A model generated the notes under the pieces. It was not told where the DNA came from. It saw only the letters and a program-made list of their open reading frames with translations, and made no database searches. 64,000 nt of DNA from Opitutaceae bacterium (GTDB taxonomy: Bacteria; Verrucomicrobiota; Verrucomicrobiia; Opitutales; Opitutaceae), in the NCBI GenBank assembly GCA_027490995.1, contig JAIXWY010000003.1, positions 496,001 to 560,000 of the forward strand, in the 5' to 3' direction. Positions 35,155 through 43,805 of this stretch are shown one piece after another. Within the stretch, counting starts at the first letter, position 1, and every line of letters starts with the position of its first letter. The position numbers and the translations under genes were made by a program.

Positions 35155-36218
35155 AGTTCTGCGGTCAGGCCAGAGTTGGCGTTTTCCTTGAGATCGAGGC
35201 GGGCCTTTGGACCGAAGAGCAGCGCGAGGCGCTCGCGGATGTTGGCGAGGCCGAAACCGCTGGATCCGGGCTTTGGATGGAGTCCGACGCCGTCATCGGC
35301 GACGCTGAGCACCAGCGCGTCCGGTTCTTGGCGGGCGCAGAGGGCGACTTTCCCGTTGCCGACCTTGGGCTGGATACCGTGCTGCACGGCGTTCTCGACG
35401 AGGGGTTGGAGCAGCATGGGCGGGAAGGGTACGCTGCGCAGTTCGTCGGGAAGCTTGAGTTCCCAGCGGAAGCGCGGCCCCATCCGGTAGGCGTGGATGC
35501 GCAGGTAGGACTCGAGCAGTTTGAACTCCTCTGCCAAGGTGGTTTGGGTGGCTCGGCTGTGCTTCAGGCCGACACGGAGGTGGATGTTGAGTTGCTCAAG
35601 AAGGTCCCGTGCGGCGGTTGGATTGCTTTCGATCAGGCACTGGACGTTGGCGAGCGTGTTAAAGAGGAAGTGTGGCTCGATTTGGGCCTGTAGGCGTCGC
35701 AGTTCGGCTGCCACCGCGCTGCGTTTTTGCTCGGCGGAACGGAGATCGGCCTCCTGCTGGGCCTGCTCAAGCGCGTGGATCCGCTCGCGGTTCTTAAAGA
35801 AGGCGAAGAAGGGAAACGAAAAGAGGCTCCCGAAAGCGAGGTAGCGCAGCATGGCCGGACCACTGCCAAGAAATTCGGTGCCGATTTCGGGGCCGCAGAT
35901 CACCGAAGAGAGGCCCACCCCGAGCGGCACGCCGCCGATCACTCCCGCCACCATCGCCGGGAGGGTCCATCGACCTGAACCAAGGAGTGCCGCGACCACG
36001 ACGTGGATCGACGTGATGGAGAAGCCGATGGCCTGCGACGTAATCCAGATGCTGTAGTAAGAGTCGTCGATTTCCGCGAACCACAGGATGGAGGCGATCA
36101 GGGTGTTCCCAATCAACGCATAGAGGACCACCTGCCACCAGGTCAGGCCTTCAGGGGAAAGTCGCGAGGGCAGCGGCATGGGCGGGGTAGTGGAGGGGTG
36201 AAGCTCGAGACTGACCAT
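35124..36218 (-). CDS. LytS/YpdA-type sensor histidine kinase
   Basis: A 364-residue kinase with four hydrophobic helices in residues about 28-140, a coiled coil (about 145-178), then the His_kinase domain: His183 in QIEPHFLFNTLANVQ is the phosphorylation site. The HATPase_c domain has the N-box LVENAVQHGI, G1 VADDGVGL and G2 GSSGFGLANIRERL. It has no large extracytoplasmic sensor, so the ligand is likely sensed in or near the membrane. Another start at 36179 is possible. A short signal-peptide-bearing frame precedes it by 15 bp. Confidence 0.92.
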   Translation of the reverse strand: MVSLELHPSTTPPMPLPSRLSPEGLTWWQVVLYALIGNTLIASILWFAEIDDSYYSIWITSQAIGFSITSIHVVVAALLGSGRWTLPAMVAGVIGGVPLGVGLSSVICGPEIGTEFLGSGPAMLRYLAFGSLFSFPFFAFFKNRERIHALEQAQQEADLRSAEQKRSAVAAELRRLQAQIEPHFLFNTLANVQCLIESNPTAARDLLEQLNIHLRVGLKHSRATQTTLAEEFKLLESYLRIHAYRMGPRFRWELKLPDELRSVPFPPMLLQPLVENAVQHGIQPKVGNGKVALCARQEPDALVLSVADDGVGLHPKPGSSGFGLANIRERLALLFGPKARLDLKENANSGLTAELWIPRSDPAP

Positions 36219-36233
36219 CGACGCGGGCAGGGC

Positions 36234-36347
36234 CTACTTCAGCGTGATTTCGATGGGGGTGAGCGTGGCGGCCACCGAATGGGTGGTGCCAACCAAGGTG
36301 AGGAGGGCGGGAACGAGCCGGATGCGCATACGGGATGGTGTCCTCAT
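36234..36347 (-). CDS. Possible short secreted peptide upstream of the LytS-type kinase
   Basis: A 37-residue frame reads MRTPSRMRIRLVPALLTLVG and continues through an SVAA cleavage-like site to a mature tail of about ten residues ending IEITLK. A basic start, a hydrophobic core and a small-residue cleavage site make a credible Sec signal peptide. It ends 15 bp before the kinase gene on the same strand. It may be a leader or pheromone-like peptide, or the remnant of a longer exported protein. No ribosome binding site is evident. The rest of the gap 36219-36579 shows nothing else. Confidence 0.35.
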   Translation of the reverse strand: MRTPSRMRIRLVPALLTLVGTTHSVAATLTPIEITLK

Positions 36348-36579
36348 GCGACGGCGTCCCCCAGGGAGCCAGCCCGGAGGGATGAATCGTCGTTTTCCCC
36401 GGCCGAACGGCGGTCGGGGCGGGTGAACGGCGCCACCGCTTCGCCGACGCTTCGTCGCCGACGGTGACCCTTCATCCGGGAAATTCGCCCGTTCATCCCT
36501 GTGGACTTCCGGAAGCGCGCCGATTGCGAGAAGGTTGGTCCGTCGGATCAATGCAGACACGACACCACGCCTCCTTCTC

Positions 36580-37269
36580 ATGACCTTGATCAAACTCGAG
36601 CGCGTCACCAAGGACTACCGCCTTGGACGGACCGCGGTCCATGCCCTTCGCGGGATCGACCTCTCATTCGCGCGCGGCGAATTTGCCGCGCTCTGGGGGC
36701 CTTCCGGCTCCGGCAAAAGCTCGCTGCTTAACCTCATCGGTCTTGTCGATGTGCCCACTTCGGGCGAACTCTTCCTGGATGGCCGTAATACTGCGGGTCT
36801 CGACGACGGCGAACGCGCCGATCTGCGGAACCGGCAGATCGGGATCGTTTTCCAGAGCTTCAACCTCATCTCGGTCCTGACCGCTCTGGAGAACGTGATG
36901 CTGCCGCTCACGCTGGCCGGCACCTCCTCGGCCGTGGCGCGCCGGGCGGCCCTGCTTCGCCTCGGACAGGTCGGCCTCGAGGCGCAGGCCAACCAGCGCC
37001 CCGACCAGCTCTCCGGCGGCCAGCGCCAGCGCGTCGCCATCGCGCGGGCGCTCGTGACGGATCCCCTCGTGGTCATCGCCGATGAACCGACCGCGAATCT
37101 CGACGCCGCGACCGGTCACCAGATCATCGAGTTGATGCGGTCCCTCAACCGCTCCCAGTCCGTAACGTTTGTCTTCTCCACCCACGACCCACGCCTGCTT
37201 GACGCGGTGGACCGGCTTATTCGCCTCTCCGATGGCGTCATCGTCGACAAGAAGGAGGCCGCCGCATGA
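36580..37269 (+). CDS. ABC transporter ATP-binding protein (LolD/MacB type)
   Basis: A 229-residue ABC ATPase with Walker A GPSGSGKSS, Q-loop FQSFNLI, signature QLSGGQRQRVAIARAL, Walker B VVIADEPTANLD and H-loop FSTHDP. The ADEPTANLD form and the YRLGRTAVHALRGIDL start are those of the LolD/MacB/FtsE group, which power mechanical work on periplasmic substrates rather than classic import. ATG at 36580 is used, with a pyrimidine-rich leader. Its stop overlaps the permease start by 4 bp. It begins a four-gene envelope operon. Confidence 0.94.
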   Translation: MTLIKLERVTKDYRLGRTAVHALRGIDLSFARGEFAALWGPSGSGKSSLLNLIGLVDVPTSGELFLDGRNTAGLDDGERADLRNRQIGIVFQSFNLISVLTALENVMLPLTLAGTSSAVARRAALLRLGQVGLEAQANQRPDQLSGGQRQRVAIARALVTDPLVVIADEPTANLDAATGHQIIELMRSLNRSQSVTFVFSTHDPRLLDAVDRLIRLSDGVIVDKKEAAA

Positions 37270-38501
37270 TCTTGCTCACCATCGCCCTGCGCAGCGTGTG
37301 GAAGAACCGCCGTCGCAGCCTCGCCACGCTTCTCTCAATCGCCGTCGGCTTCACCGCGATCAACCTTTTCTCGGGGTACATCCAAGACACCTACACCGGC
37401 CTGCGGCTGACCGCGATTCACTACGAAGGCCTCGGGCACGTGACGCTGGCGAAGCCGGGCTTCTTTGAACGCGGTGGCGTCAATCCCGCCAAGTACATCT
37501 TCTCGCGCGACGAACTGCAGCGCCTGCGCCGCCTCGTAGAGGAGCAGCCCGAGGTCAAGTTGACCACCCCTTCGCTCGGCGTCTCGGGGCTCGTTTCCAA
37601 CGGCAAGATTTCCACCATCTTCCTCGCGGATGGCGAGGAGCCCGAGTCGGCGGCGCAACTCCGTGCGCTACCGTCGATGGACCGTACCTGGCAGCAGGAC
37701 TCACTCGATCCACGTCAGCCCAGCGGCGGGCTCGTCAGCAGCGGCCTCGCCGCTCTGCTCGGGGTCGAGGCCGGAGGGGCCGCCACGCTGCTCTCGACCA
37801 CCCTCGACGGCCAGACCAACGCGCTCGATCTGGATGTCCTCGGTACCTGGGACACCGGGACCAGCGCCACCAACGATAAGCTGCTCCGGCTGCCGCTGGA
37901 GTACGTGCAGCGTCTCCTCGACACTGAGGGTGCGAGCCGTCTCGTCGTGCTTCTCCGTGACGATGCTTCCGCGGATGCGTTTCGCGACCGACTCCAGCCC
38001 ATCCTGAAACAGGCCGGAATCGAGGCCGAGATTCGAACCTGGGAGGAACTCTCGGTCTTCTACCGACAGGTTAAGAACCTCTTCGATCTGATCTTCCTGT
38101 TCCTGTTCTCGATCGTCTTCATCGTCGTGTTGATGGGAATCGTGAATACCCTTACCATGAGTGTGATGGAGCGGGTCCGAGAAATTGGCACGCTGCGCGC
38201 CATCGGCATGCGGCGATCCGGGGTTCTGCGACTGTTCGCGCTTGAGGGCGGCGTTCTCGGACTCCTGGGCTGCCTCGTGGGCGTCGTGCTGACGCTGCTC
38301 ATTGGTTCAATCATCAATGGCAGCCAACTGAGCTATACGCCACCTTCCTCCTCGAGCCCGGTGCCCCTGGCCGTCATGATCCTGCCGATGCAGATGTTGA
38401 CCCTCGTTGGCCTGCTGTCGGTGGTTTCCATGCTCGCGGCGTGCGTCCCTGCCCGCCGCGCTGCCCAACTCGAAGTCGTCGATGCTCTCGGCCATGTCTG
38501 A
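37266..38501 (+). CDS. ABC transporter permease (FtsX/LolE/MacB type)
   Basis: A 411-residue permease with the four-helix MacB-like topology: one helix near residues 12-38, a large periplasmic domain (about 40-275), then three helices (about 280-305, 325-355, 370-395). The cytosolic coupling segment reads MERVREIGTLRAIGMRRSGV, diagnostic for the family. It starts in an ATGA overlap with the ATPase and its 3' end overlaps the next gene, so the set is one operon. The LolA-like gene downstream suggests lipoprotein or lipid handling. Confidence 0.93.
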   Translation: MILLTIALRSVWKNRRRSLATLLSIAVGFTAINLFSGYIQDTYTGLRLTAIHYEGLGHVTLAKPGFFERGGVNPAKYIFSRDELQRLRRLVEEQPEVKLTTPSLGVSGLVSNGKISTIFLADGEEPESAAQLRALPSMDRTWQQDSLDPRQPSGGLVSSGLAALLGVEAGGAATLLSTTLDGQTNALDLDVLGTWDTGTSATNDKLLRLPLEYVQRLLDTEGASRLVVLLRDDASADAFRDRLQPILKQAGIEAEIRTWEELSVFYRQVKNLFDLIFLFLFSIVFIVVLMGIVNTLTMSVMERVREIGTLRAIGMRRSGVLRLFALEGGVLGLLGCLVGVVLTLLIGSIINGSQLSYTPPSSSSPVPLAVMILPMQMLTLVGLLSVVSMLAACVPARRAAQLEVVDALGHV

Positions 38502-39255
38502 TCGATTCTCCCCTGCTTGGTTGAAGGTGTGGCTCGGCGTGATCGTCGGGCTCGTGGTTCCGACGGTGCAACGCGCCGCCGACGCTGGCCCGACGGCCGA
38601 CGCCCTGCTCGAGTCCAGCGACCGGTCTCGCGGTGGCGGATTGCCCGGGCTCGCTTGGACCATCGAGATCGTCTCGACCGACGCCGACGGCGAGTCGCGC
38701 CAGGTGCTCAGCGCCATCGCTCGTGACGACGACTCCCGCGTCGACTACACCGCCCCAGAGAAAAGTAAGGGCCAGTTTGTGATCATTCTCGGGCGCAACA
38801 TGTGGTTTTCGCGTCCGGGGCTGCGCAAGCCGGTGCCGCTCAGCCCGCGACAGCGGCTTGTCGGTGAAGCCTCCAATGGGGACATCGCGACCACCAACTA
38901 CCGGTCCGACTACCGAGCCACCCTTGGTCCCCAAGAGTCGATTGATGGCGAGTTGTGCCAGATCCTTGAACTGTCGGCCAAGGCCAAGAACGTGACCTAC
39001 GACCGCGTCCGCTACTGGGTTTCGCTCCAGCGGGGTGTCGGCGTCCAGGCTGAGTTCTACACGGTCTCGGGCAAGCTCCTCAAACGGGCGCGCTTTGAGT
39101 ATGATCACGAACTCGAGTACGGCGGCGCGACGTTTCGCTTCATCAGCCGGATGATTCTCACGGATGCGATCAACCCGGCCGACCGTACGGTGATGACTTA
39201 CCGAGACGTGCGCATCGCGGAGCCGGATCCTTCGCGTTTCGAACTGGTGCAATGA
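38494..39255 (+). CDS. Outer-membrane lipoprotein-sorting-like protein (LolA fold)
   Basis: A 253-residue exported protein: hydrophobic signal at about residues 9-25, then a LolA/LolB-type half-barrel pattern with repeated beta strands (FVIILGRNMWFSRPGLRKP, ELCQILELSAKAKNVTYDRV, FISRMILTDA). It matches the COG2834-type group often found beside FtsX-like ABC permeases. It may carry a lipid-like substrate through the periplasm. ATG 38494 overlaps the permease stop by 8 bp; ATG 38482 is an alternative. It overlaps the barrel gene by 4 bp (ATGA). Confidence 0.85.
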   Translation: MSDRFSPAWLKVWLGVIVGLVVPTVQRAADAGPTADALLESSDRSRGGGLPGLAWTIEIVSTDADGESRQVLSAIARDDDSRVDYTAPEKSKGQFVIILGRNMWFSRPGLRKPVPLSPRQRLVGEASNGDIATTNYRSDYRATLGPQESIDGELCQILELSAKAKNVTYDRVRYWVSLQRGVGVQAEFYTVSGKLLKRARFEYDHELEYGGATFRFISRMILTDAINPADRTVMTYRDVRIAEPDPSRFELVQ

Positions 39256-40553
39256 CGCGCCCGCATCACGAGGTGAGACCTGCGGTGGACCATGCGGCGG
39301 GGTGGGGCTGGCCGGGCCTGCGCGCCGCGGTGCGGCGCCTCGTCGCGGCGCTCGCACTGGGGGCGTCGTCCGGCTTCACTCCGGCCCTCGCTGCCTCGGG
39401 TGGCCTGGGCTCGTGGTCGAGTCGTGCAGAGATCGTCGGCTCATGGGAGCAGATCAGGCCGCGGGAAGGCTCCGCGCTGGCGCGTGTGGCGGGGCTTCCT
39501 GACTCCACTTCGGCCATCGAACTGCGCCCGGAGGTCACGTGGACGTTTCCGCGGACTTCGCTGACCGCGAAGCCGCGGCTCCTTGCTACCGCCGCCGCGG
39601 GTGATCGCGAGGTTGTCACCCAGCTCGACGAAGGTTGGGTGCGCTTGCGGCCGCGTACCGGTCTCAGCCTCCAAGCGGGCCGCGAGGTGTTGCTTTGGGG
39701 ACCGGCGACCTTCTGGAATCCATCGAATCCGTTCTTCGCTGAGAATAACCGCGCCAATCCCCAGCGCGCACTCGGGGGTATCGACCTCGGCCGAGCACGC
39801 TGGCAGTTCAACCGGGCGTGGTCGGCGACCGCGATCGCCCAGTTTGGCCGTGGCCGTGCGGCGGTGGCATCGGCGCACCGGCAGGGGATAAAGTTCGATT
39901 GGATTGGCGAGTCGGCGAGCGCGGCCTTTGTCGCGGCTACGGCCCCGCACGAGCGCGCCAGCGTCCACGGCTGGGGGCAGGCCACGGTAAACGACGCGGT
40001 GATCGTCTATGGCGAGGCCGGATGGAGCGAAGACCCCGCGTCTTTCTTTCCTGAACCTGGTCCGACTCCCACGGGTTGGTCGCTCGTCGTGCCAGACCGG
40101 GATGCCCGGCGGATTAAGGCGATCGTTGGCGGCGCCTACACCCTGATGAGCGGCGCGACCGTGACAGTCGAGGTCTGGCGCAACGACGCGGCGTGGGGCG
40201 GAGATCGGCGCCGCCGGGTGGCCGAGGCGCTGCGGTCACTGGTCCGCCAGCCCTCTGGGATCGCGGACCGCCAGATAGGTGGGATCCTGACCACGCTGCC
40301 GGAGCCCTATGGGCGCCATCGCGCCGGGGTGCAGTTCGCCAACGCCGGTGACGTGCGCACCGCGTGGCTCGTGCGGTACACGCACGGCCTCGATGAAGGC
40401 GGCGGCGAATGGCTGGGATACCTGCGGCGGGATCTCACCGATGCGCTACAAGTCTGGGGTACCGCCGCATGGCAGCACGGCGACGACCGCTCCGGCTACG
40501 GCCTCGGGGTGCGCTCGGCGTTCTCGGTGGGCCTGACGTGGATGCCGTGGTAG
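39252..40553 (+). CDS. Predicted outer-membrane beta-barrel protein, last of the ABC/LolA-like operon
   Basis: A 433-residue protein with an Arg-rich start, a hydrophobic signal segment (about residues 28-48), and alternating strand pattern throughout, ending in an aromatic residue (TWMPW), as outer-membrane barrels do. A central stretch AGREVLLWGPATFWNPSNPF resembles the GRQ-x4-WG motif of porin-like DUF1302-type barrels. No exact family was recognised. Its ATGA overlap with the LolA-like gene makes it the fourth gene of a likely envelope transport path from ABC pump to outer membrane. Confidence 0.75.
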   Translation: MTRPHHEVRPAVDHAAGWGWPGLRAAVRRLVAALALGASSGFTPALAASGGLGSWSSRAEIVGSWEQIRPREGSALARVAGLPDSTSAIELRPEVTWTFPRTSLTAKPRLLATAAAGDREVVTQLDEGWVRLRPRTGLSLQAGREVLLWGPATFWNPSNPFFAENNRANPQRALGGIDLGRARWQFNRAWSATAIAQFGRGRAAVASAHRQGIKFDWIGESASAAFVAATAPHERASVHGWGQATVNDAVIVYGEAGWSEDPASFFPEPGPTPTGWSLVVPDRDARRIKAIVGGAYTLMSGATVTVEVWRNDAAWGGDRRRRVAEALRSLVRQPSGIADRQIGGILTTLPEPYGRHRAGVQFANAGDVRTAWLVRYTHGLDEGGGEWLGYLRRDLTDALQVWGTAAWQHGDDRSGYGLGVRSAFSVGLTWMPW

Positions 40554-40637
40554 CCCAAGCCGCTGCGGCCCTCGTGGCAATGCGCCAGATGGGCCGGTCG
40601 GTCTGATCTTCGCTGGGCCGGATTGGCCGGCGGGGGC

Positions 40638-40937
40638 TTACTCGCAGTCGTAGACTTGGACGCGCGACCAGTACGGCTTGCAGCGCTCGATGAACGCGAG
40701 ATGGATCGGGTCGACTTGGTAGGCGTTGTGGGCGGCCACGTCCTTGCAGAGCACGGTCAGACCGACGCTGAACGACTTGTCGATGACGGGCCGATCGGGC
40801 ACGGCGGCGGGTGTGCCGACGAAGACCTTCTCGGTGGACTTGATGGCCGAAAGCGACTCAACCCCGCGGCGGAAGTCGGCGAGCTGTTCGCTGGTGAGGT
40901 CAGGCTTGAGCCAGAAGAAGACAGTATGGACGAGCAT
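40638..40937 (-). CDS. Dabb family (stress-responsive A/B barrel) protein
   Basis: A 99-residue dimeric alpha/beta-barrel domain protein. It starts LVHTVFFWLKPDLTSEQLAD, the usual Dabb first strand and helix, and contains VGLTVLCKDVAAHNAYQVDP and HLAFIERCKPYW, matching the family consensus (D-x-x-A-L-x-x-Y-x-x-H-P-x-H). The role in bacteria is mostly undefined, with links to stress and degradation of small molecules. ATG at 40937 is used; a longer frame extends to 41105 with no domain support. It is convergent with the barrel gene. Confidence 0.87.
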   Translation of the reverse strand: MLVHTVFFWLKPDLTSEQLADFRRGVESLSAIKSTEKVFVGTPAAVPDRPVIDKSFSVGLTVLCKDVAAHNAYQVDPIHLAFIERCKPYWSRVQVYDCE

Positions 40938-41181
40938 GGTGGAAGAAACGTGGGACGATGGAGGGGAAAGAGGGAGCGACCCGGACGCGAAAGACGACGG
41001 AACCGACCGGAAGCCGGGAGGACGAGCCTCTTTGAGGAGGATGGCGGATAAGCGGGCGCCCCTTGGGACGCAAGCGACTCCGCAGGAGAGAGAAGGGCAG
41101 GCCAAAAGTAAATCCTCGGCTCCCCTTTCCGAGTCCTTGACGCTCCGGCAATTTCCGGCAGCGTGCTTCCTTCACCCTCCT

Positions 41182-41255
41182 TGCCTGGTGGTGTAATGGT
41201 AGCACAGGCGACTTTGACTCGCCTAGTCATGGTTCGAATCCATGCCGGGCAGCCA
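41182..41255 (+). tRNA. trnQ: tRNA-Gln (anticodon TTG)
   Basis: A complete 74-nt cloverleaf. Acceptor stem TGCCTGG pairs with CCGGGCA (one T-G pair); the D arm contains GTAATGGTAGCAC; the anticodon stem GGCGA/TCGCC encloses the loop CTTTGAC with anticodon TTG at 41214-41216; the T arm is ATGGTTCGAATCCAT. Discriminator G and an encoded CCA end the gene. It reads CAA and probably CAG glutamine codons. No other tRNA is adjacent, and no integrase or att duplication is visible beside it. Confidence 0.95.
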
Positions 41256-41680
41256 AGGATCCTGAGTAACGGCGTCTCCCTGCTTCGCCACACGAGGGTC
41301 GAGGTGCTTGCCGGTTCCGCCGGTGGCCTCGGCGAGGCGCGGGCCTCCGGTGGATGGCGGGCGAGTCTCGGCCAGAGAGAGCGCTTCGCTCGTCTCTCCG
41401 GACCAGCCACGCATCAGGCCTCGACCGATAAATTGCTGGGGCGAAGTGTTCCCATGCCGTCAAAATTCGCTTCGGTCACGGCGTTGCACGTTGGACCGGT
41501 CCCGCGCGTTGAGCGGGCTTGGCTCATGCCGCCGCAGCGCCAGGGAGTTCTTCGAGCGGCCTGAGAGGTCCGGCCGACTACCGTTCTTGGGTGGCGCGGT
41601 GCCTACCATTTCCTTCCCCGCTTGGGCGACGCGGTTGAGGCGATCCTTCGGGCAGCCTCCCGGGCGAGGGGAACGCCTCC
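41256..41680. other. Non-coding gap after tRNA-Gln
   Basis: These 425 bp hold only short frames with no recognisable domain or plausible start. I found no hairpin with a T-run, no repeat of the tRNA 3' end, and no second tRNA. It may contain 3' untranslated sequence of the kinase gene to the right. Confidence 0.5.
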
Positions 41681-43078
41681 TCAGGATGTCGCGGCCCGCG
41701 GGGGAACCGGATCACCCGTGGGGACGCGGAGCCGGACTGCGGTGCTGGGGAAGACAATCATCACGCGGGCGCCGCCGCTCGGCGAGCGTTCCGTCCGCAG
41801 GCTCCAGTCCTGAGTCTCGCACAGGCGCCGTGCGAGGGTAAGGCCGAGTCCGTAGCCGCGCGAGCGCGCCTCTTCGCCGGCCGCAGGGAAGCCGGGACCC
41901 TCGTCGTCGATCGCGAGCACGGACTCGTCGATGTACCCAATGGAGACGGCCCCTTCCGTGGCGTGCTGCAACGCGTTGCCGAGGAGATTGTGCACCAGCA
42001 TCAGCAGTACGTCCCGGCTGGCGTGCACCTGCACAAGCTCCGGAACCGCTACGGAGAGCGATCGTGCCCGATCCGGACGGATCGTTCGTTGATCGTCGAT
42101 CGCCTCCTCAACGACGGTCCGTAAAGGCACCCAGCCCGCTCCCGCGCGCTCGCGCCCCTCCCGCGCGAGCACGAGAAAAAACTGCACGAGTCGCTCCGTG
42201 CGGTGCACCGCACGTCCCATCCGGGCGAGCGTCCGTGCGCGCGCCTCTGGCTCCGCATCCACTTCGGGGAGCAGGGCGGCGGCGGCTTTCAAGACGGCGA
42301 GCGGCGTGCGCAGTTCGTGGCTGCATTCCGAGATGAATTGCCGTTCGCGGGCGAGAGAGTCGGCGACCTGTTCTCGCGAGGCGTCGAGCGCCCGGGCCAG
42401 ATAGCCGACTTCGTCGTCTGGCAGCCCTTCAGCCATTCGCTCTTCAGCCCGCTGCCGGGGTTCTGGTGCTGCCTGTACGCGGGCGGCGAGAGCGACGATG
42501 GGGCGGAGGGTCCAACGAGCGATGAGGGCGCTCAGCAGAAAAGCGAGCAGCCCGACGCCACCAGCGGCCAGGAGGATTCGCGTGCGGACGGAGTCCGTGT
42601 GTGCCTCCGTGAATTCAAAGTAAGACAAATCGGCCAGCCACCAGCCGCCCGTCACACCGTCGCGGAGGAGGCGAAACTCCTGCTCTCGTCCGCCGCTGAG
42701 CCGGACCCGCCACAGGTCAATCACTCCGCCGATCACGACGGCGTCGCTGCCCGGTCCGCCGGAGAAGACCTCGTGTGGACCGGGACCGTCCGGAACGTCG
42801 ACCAAGCCGACTTCCCGGCGTAGCGTGGCGTCATCCTTCAGCCGAGTCAGCCAGGAAGGAGGTTTCGGAGCAGCGTCTCGCTGACTCTGTGCCTGCACAG
42901 CGTCGAGCACAAGGGACTCCATGATGGCGTCCTCGGCTTCGAGCACCAACAGCCAGCCCGCGCCGGCCATGGCGGTAAAACCGATGATCGCGGCCAGCGT
43001 CGTCACGAGGGCGATCTTCGTGCGCAGGCGCGCGGGGGGCGGGCGCTGCGGGCGGGGCGCGGAAGGTTCCTGAATCAC
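41681..43078 (-). CDS. Two-component sensor histidine kinase (HAMP/HisKA/HATPase)
   Basis: A 465-residue membrane kinase. TM helices lie at about 22-47 and 168-190, enclosing a periplasmic domain of about 120 residues. HAMP follows (LRPIVALAARVQA), then HisKA with His254 in ISECSHELRTPLAVLKAAA, and HATPase_c with N-box HNLLGNALQH, G1 DDEGPG and G2 GYGLGLTLARRL. The layout is that of EnvZ/QseC-like kinases. Its start overlaps the regulator stop by 4 bp (ATGA), so it is the cognate partner of the OmpR-type regulator. The signal is unknown. Confidence 0.93.
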   Translation of the reverse strand: MIQEPSAPRPQRPPPARLRTKIALVTTLAAIIGFTAMAGAGWLLVLEAEDAIMESLVLDAVQAQSQRDAAPKPPSWLTRLKDDATLRREVGLVDVPDGPGPHEVFSGGPGSDAVVIGGVIDLWRVRLSGGREQEFRLLRDGVTGGWWLADLSYFEFTEAHTDSVRTRILLAAGGVGLLAFLLSALIARWTLRPIVALAARVQAAPEPRQRAEERMAEGLPDDEVGYLARALDASREQVADSLARERQFISECSHELRTPLAVLKAAAALLPEVDAEPEARARTLARMGRAVHRTERLVQFFLVLAREGRERAGAGWVPLRTVVEEAIDDQRTIRPDRARSLSVAVPELVQVHASRDVLLMLVHNLLGNALQHATEGAVSIGYIDESVLAIDDEGPGFPAAGEEARSRGYGLGLTLARRLCETQDWSLRTERSPSGGARVMIVFPSTAVRLRVPTGDPVPPRAATS

Positions 43079-43782
43079 GAGTCGGAGTCGACGGGGCGGA
43101 TCTGGAAACCCACGCCGCGGTGCGTGCGCAGCAACGTCGCGCCGCCGACATCCTCCAGCGCAGTCCGGAGCGCGAAGACGTGGGAGCGCAGAGCGTCGCT
43201 GCCGGGCGGTTCGTCGCCCCAGAGCTTTTCCTCGATCTCCGCGCGGGGCACCACTGCGGGGGTGCGGCGGAGCAGGATCTCAAGGATCGCAAAGCCCATG
43301 TTGGTCAGGGCGACGCGGCGACCGGCATGCCGGACTTCTCGAGTGGCGGGATCGAGCTCGAGTTCCGCGCACCGGAGCAGGCGATCGCCGCCACTCGCCC
43401 CGGCCTCCGAGCGCCGCACCAGCGCCGTCAGCCGGGCGTGCAGTTCGGCGGGAGCGAAGGGCTTGACCAGATAATCGTCCGCGCCGGCATCGAAGCCTTC
43501 GAGGCGTTCCTGAAGGCTATCGGCAGCGGTGAGCATGAGGATGGGGACCGCGGCCGAGGGGCCGGCGCGGAGCACGCGGCAGACCCCTAGGCCGTCGAGC
43601 GCTGGCATCGCCCGGTCCAGCACGACGACGGCAAAACGCTCCGCCGCGGCGAGGTGCAGGGCGAGCGCGCCATTGCGCGCGTGCTCGACTCTCCAGCCGC
43701 GTCGCTCGAGGAAGTCCCCGATGCTCTCTGCCATCTCAAGATCGTCTTCGACGAGCAGCAAGCGTTGACCGGAGGCAGGCAT
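43075..43782 (-). CDS. OmpR/PhoB-family response regulator
   Basis: A 235-residue regulator with a receiver domain (LLLVEDDLEMAESIG; phospho-acceptor Asp56 in VVVLDRAMP; Lys in YLVKPFAP) and a C-terminal winged helix (LTNMGFAILEILLRR, LRSHVFALRTALEDVGG, THRGVGFQIRP). ATG at 43782 starts directly before the first strand; a longer frame lacks support. It is transcribed leftward with the kinase, and 23 bp after the stop of the beta-barrel gene on the same strand, so all three may be one transcript. Confidence 0.93.
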   Translation of the reverse strand: MPASGQRLLLVEDDLEMAESIGDFLERRGWRVEHARNGALALHLAAAERFAVVVLDRAMPALDGLGVCRVLRAGPSAAVPILMLTAADSLQERLEGFDAGADDYLVKPFAPAELHARLTALVRRSEAGASGGDRLLRCAELELDPATREVRHAGRRVALTNMGFAILEILLRRTPAVVPRAEIEEKLWGDEPPGSDALRSHVFALRTALEDVGGATLLRTHRGVGFQIRPVDSDS

Positions 43783-43805
43783 AGGGCGGAGAGAAACACG
43801 AATTA

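Noticed and set aside
41182..41680. tRNA-Gln as an integration site for a mobile element
   Set aside because: No integrase, direct repeat of the tRNA 3' end, or foreign-looking genes are present on either side.
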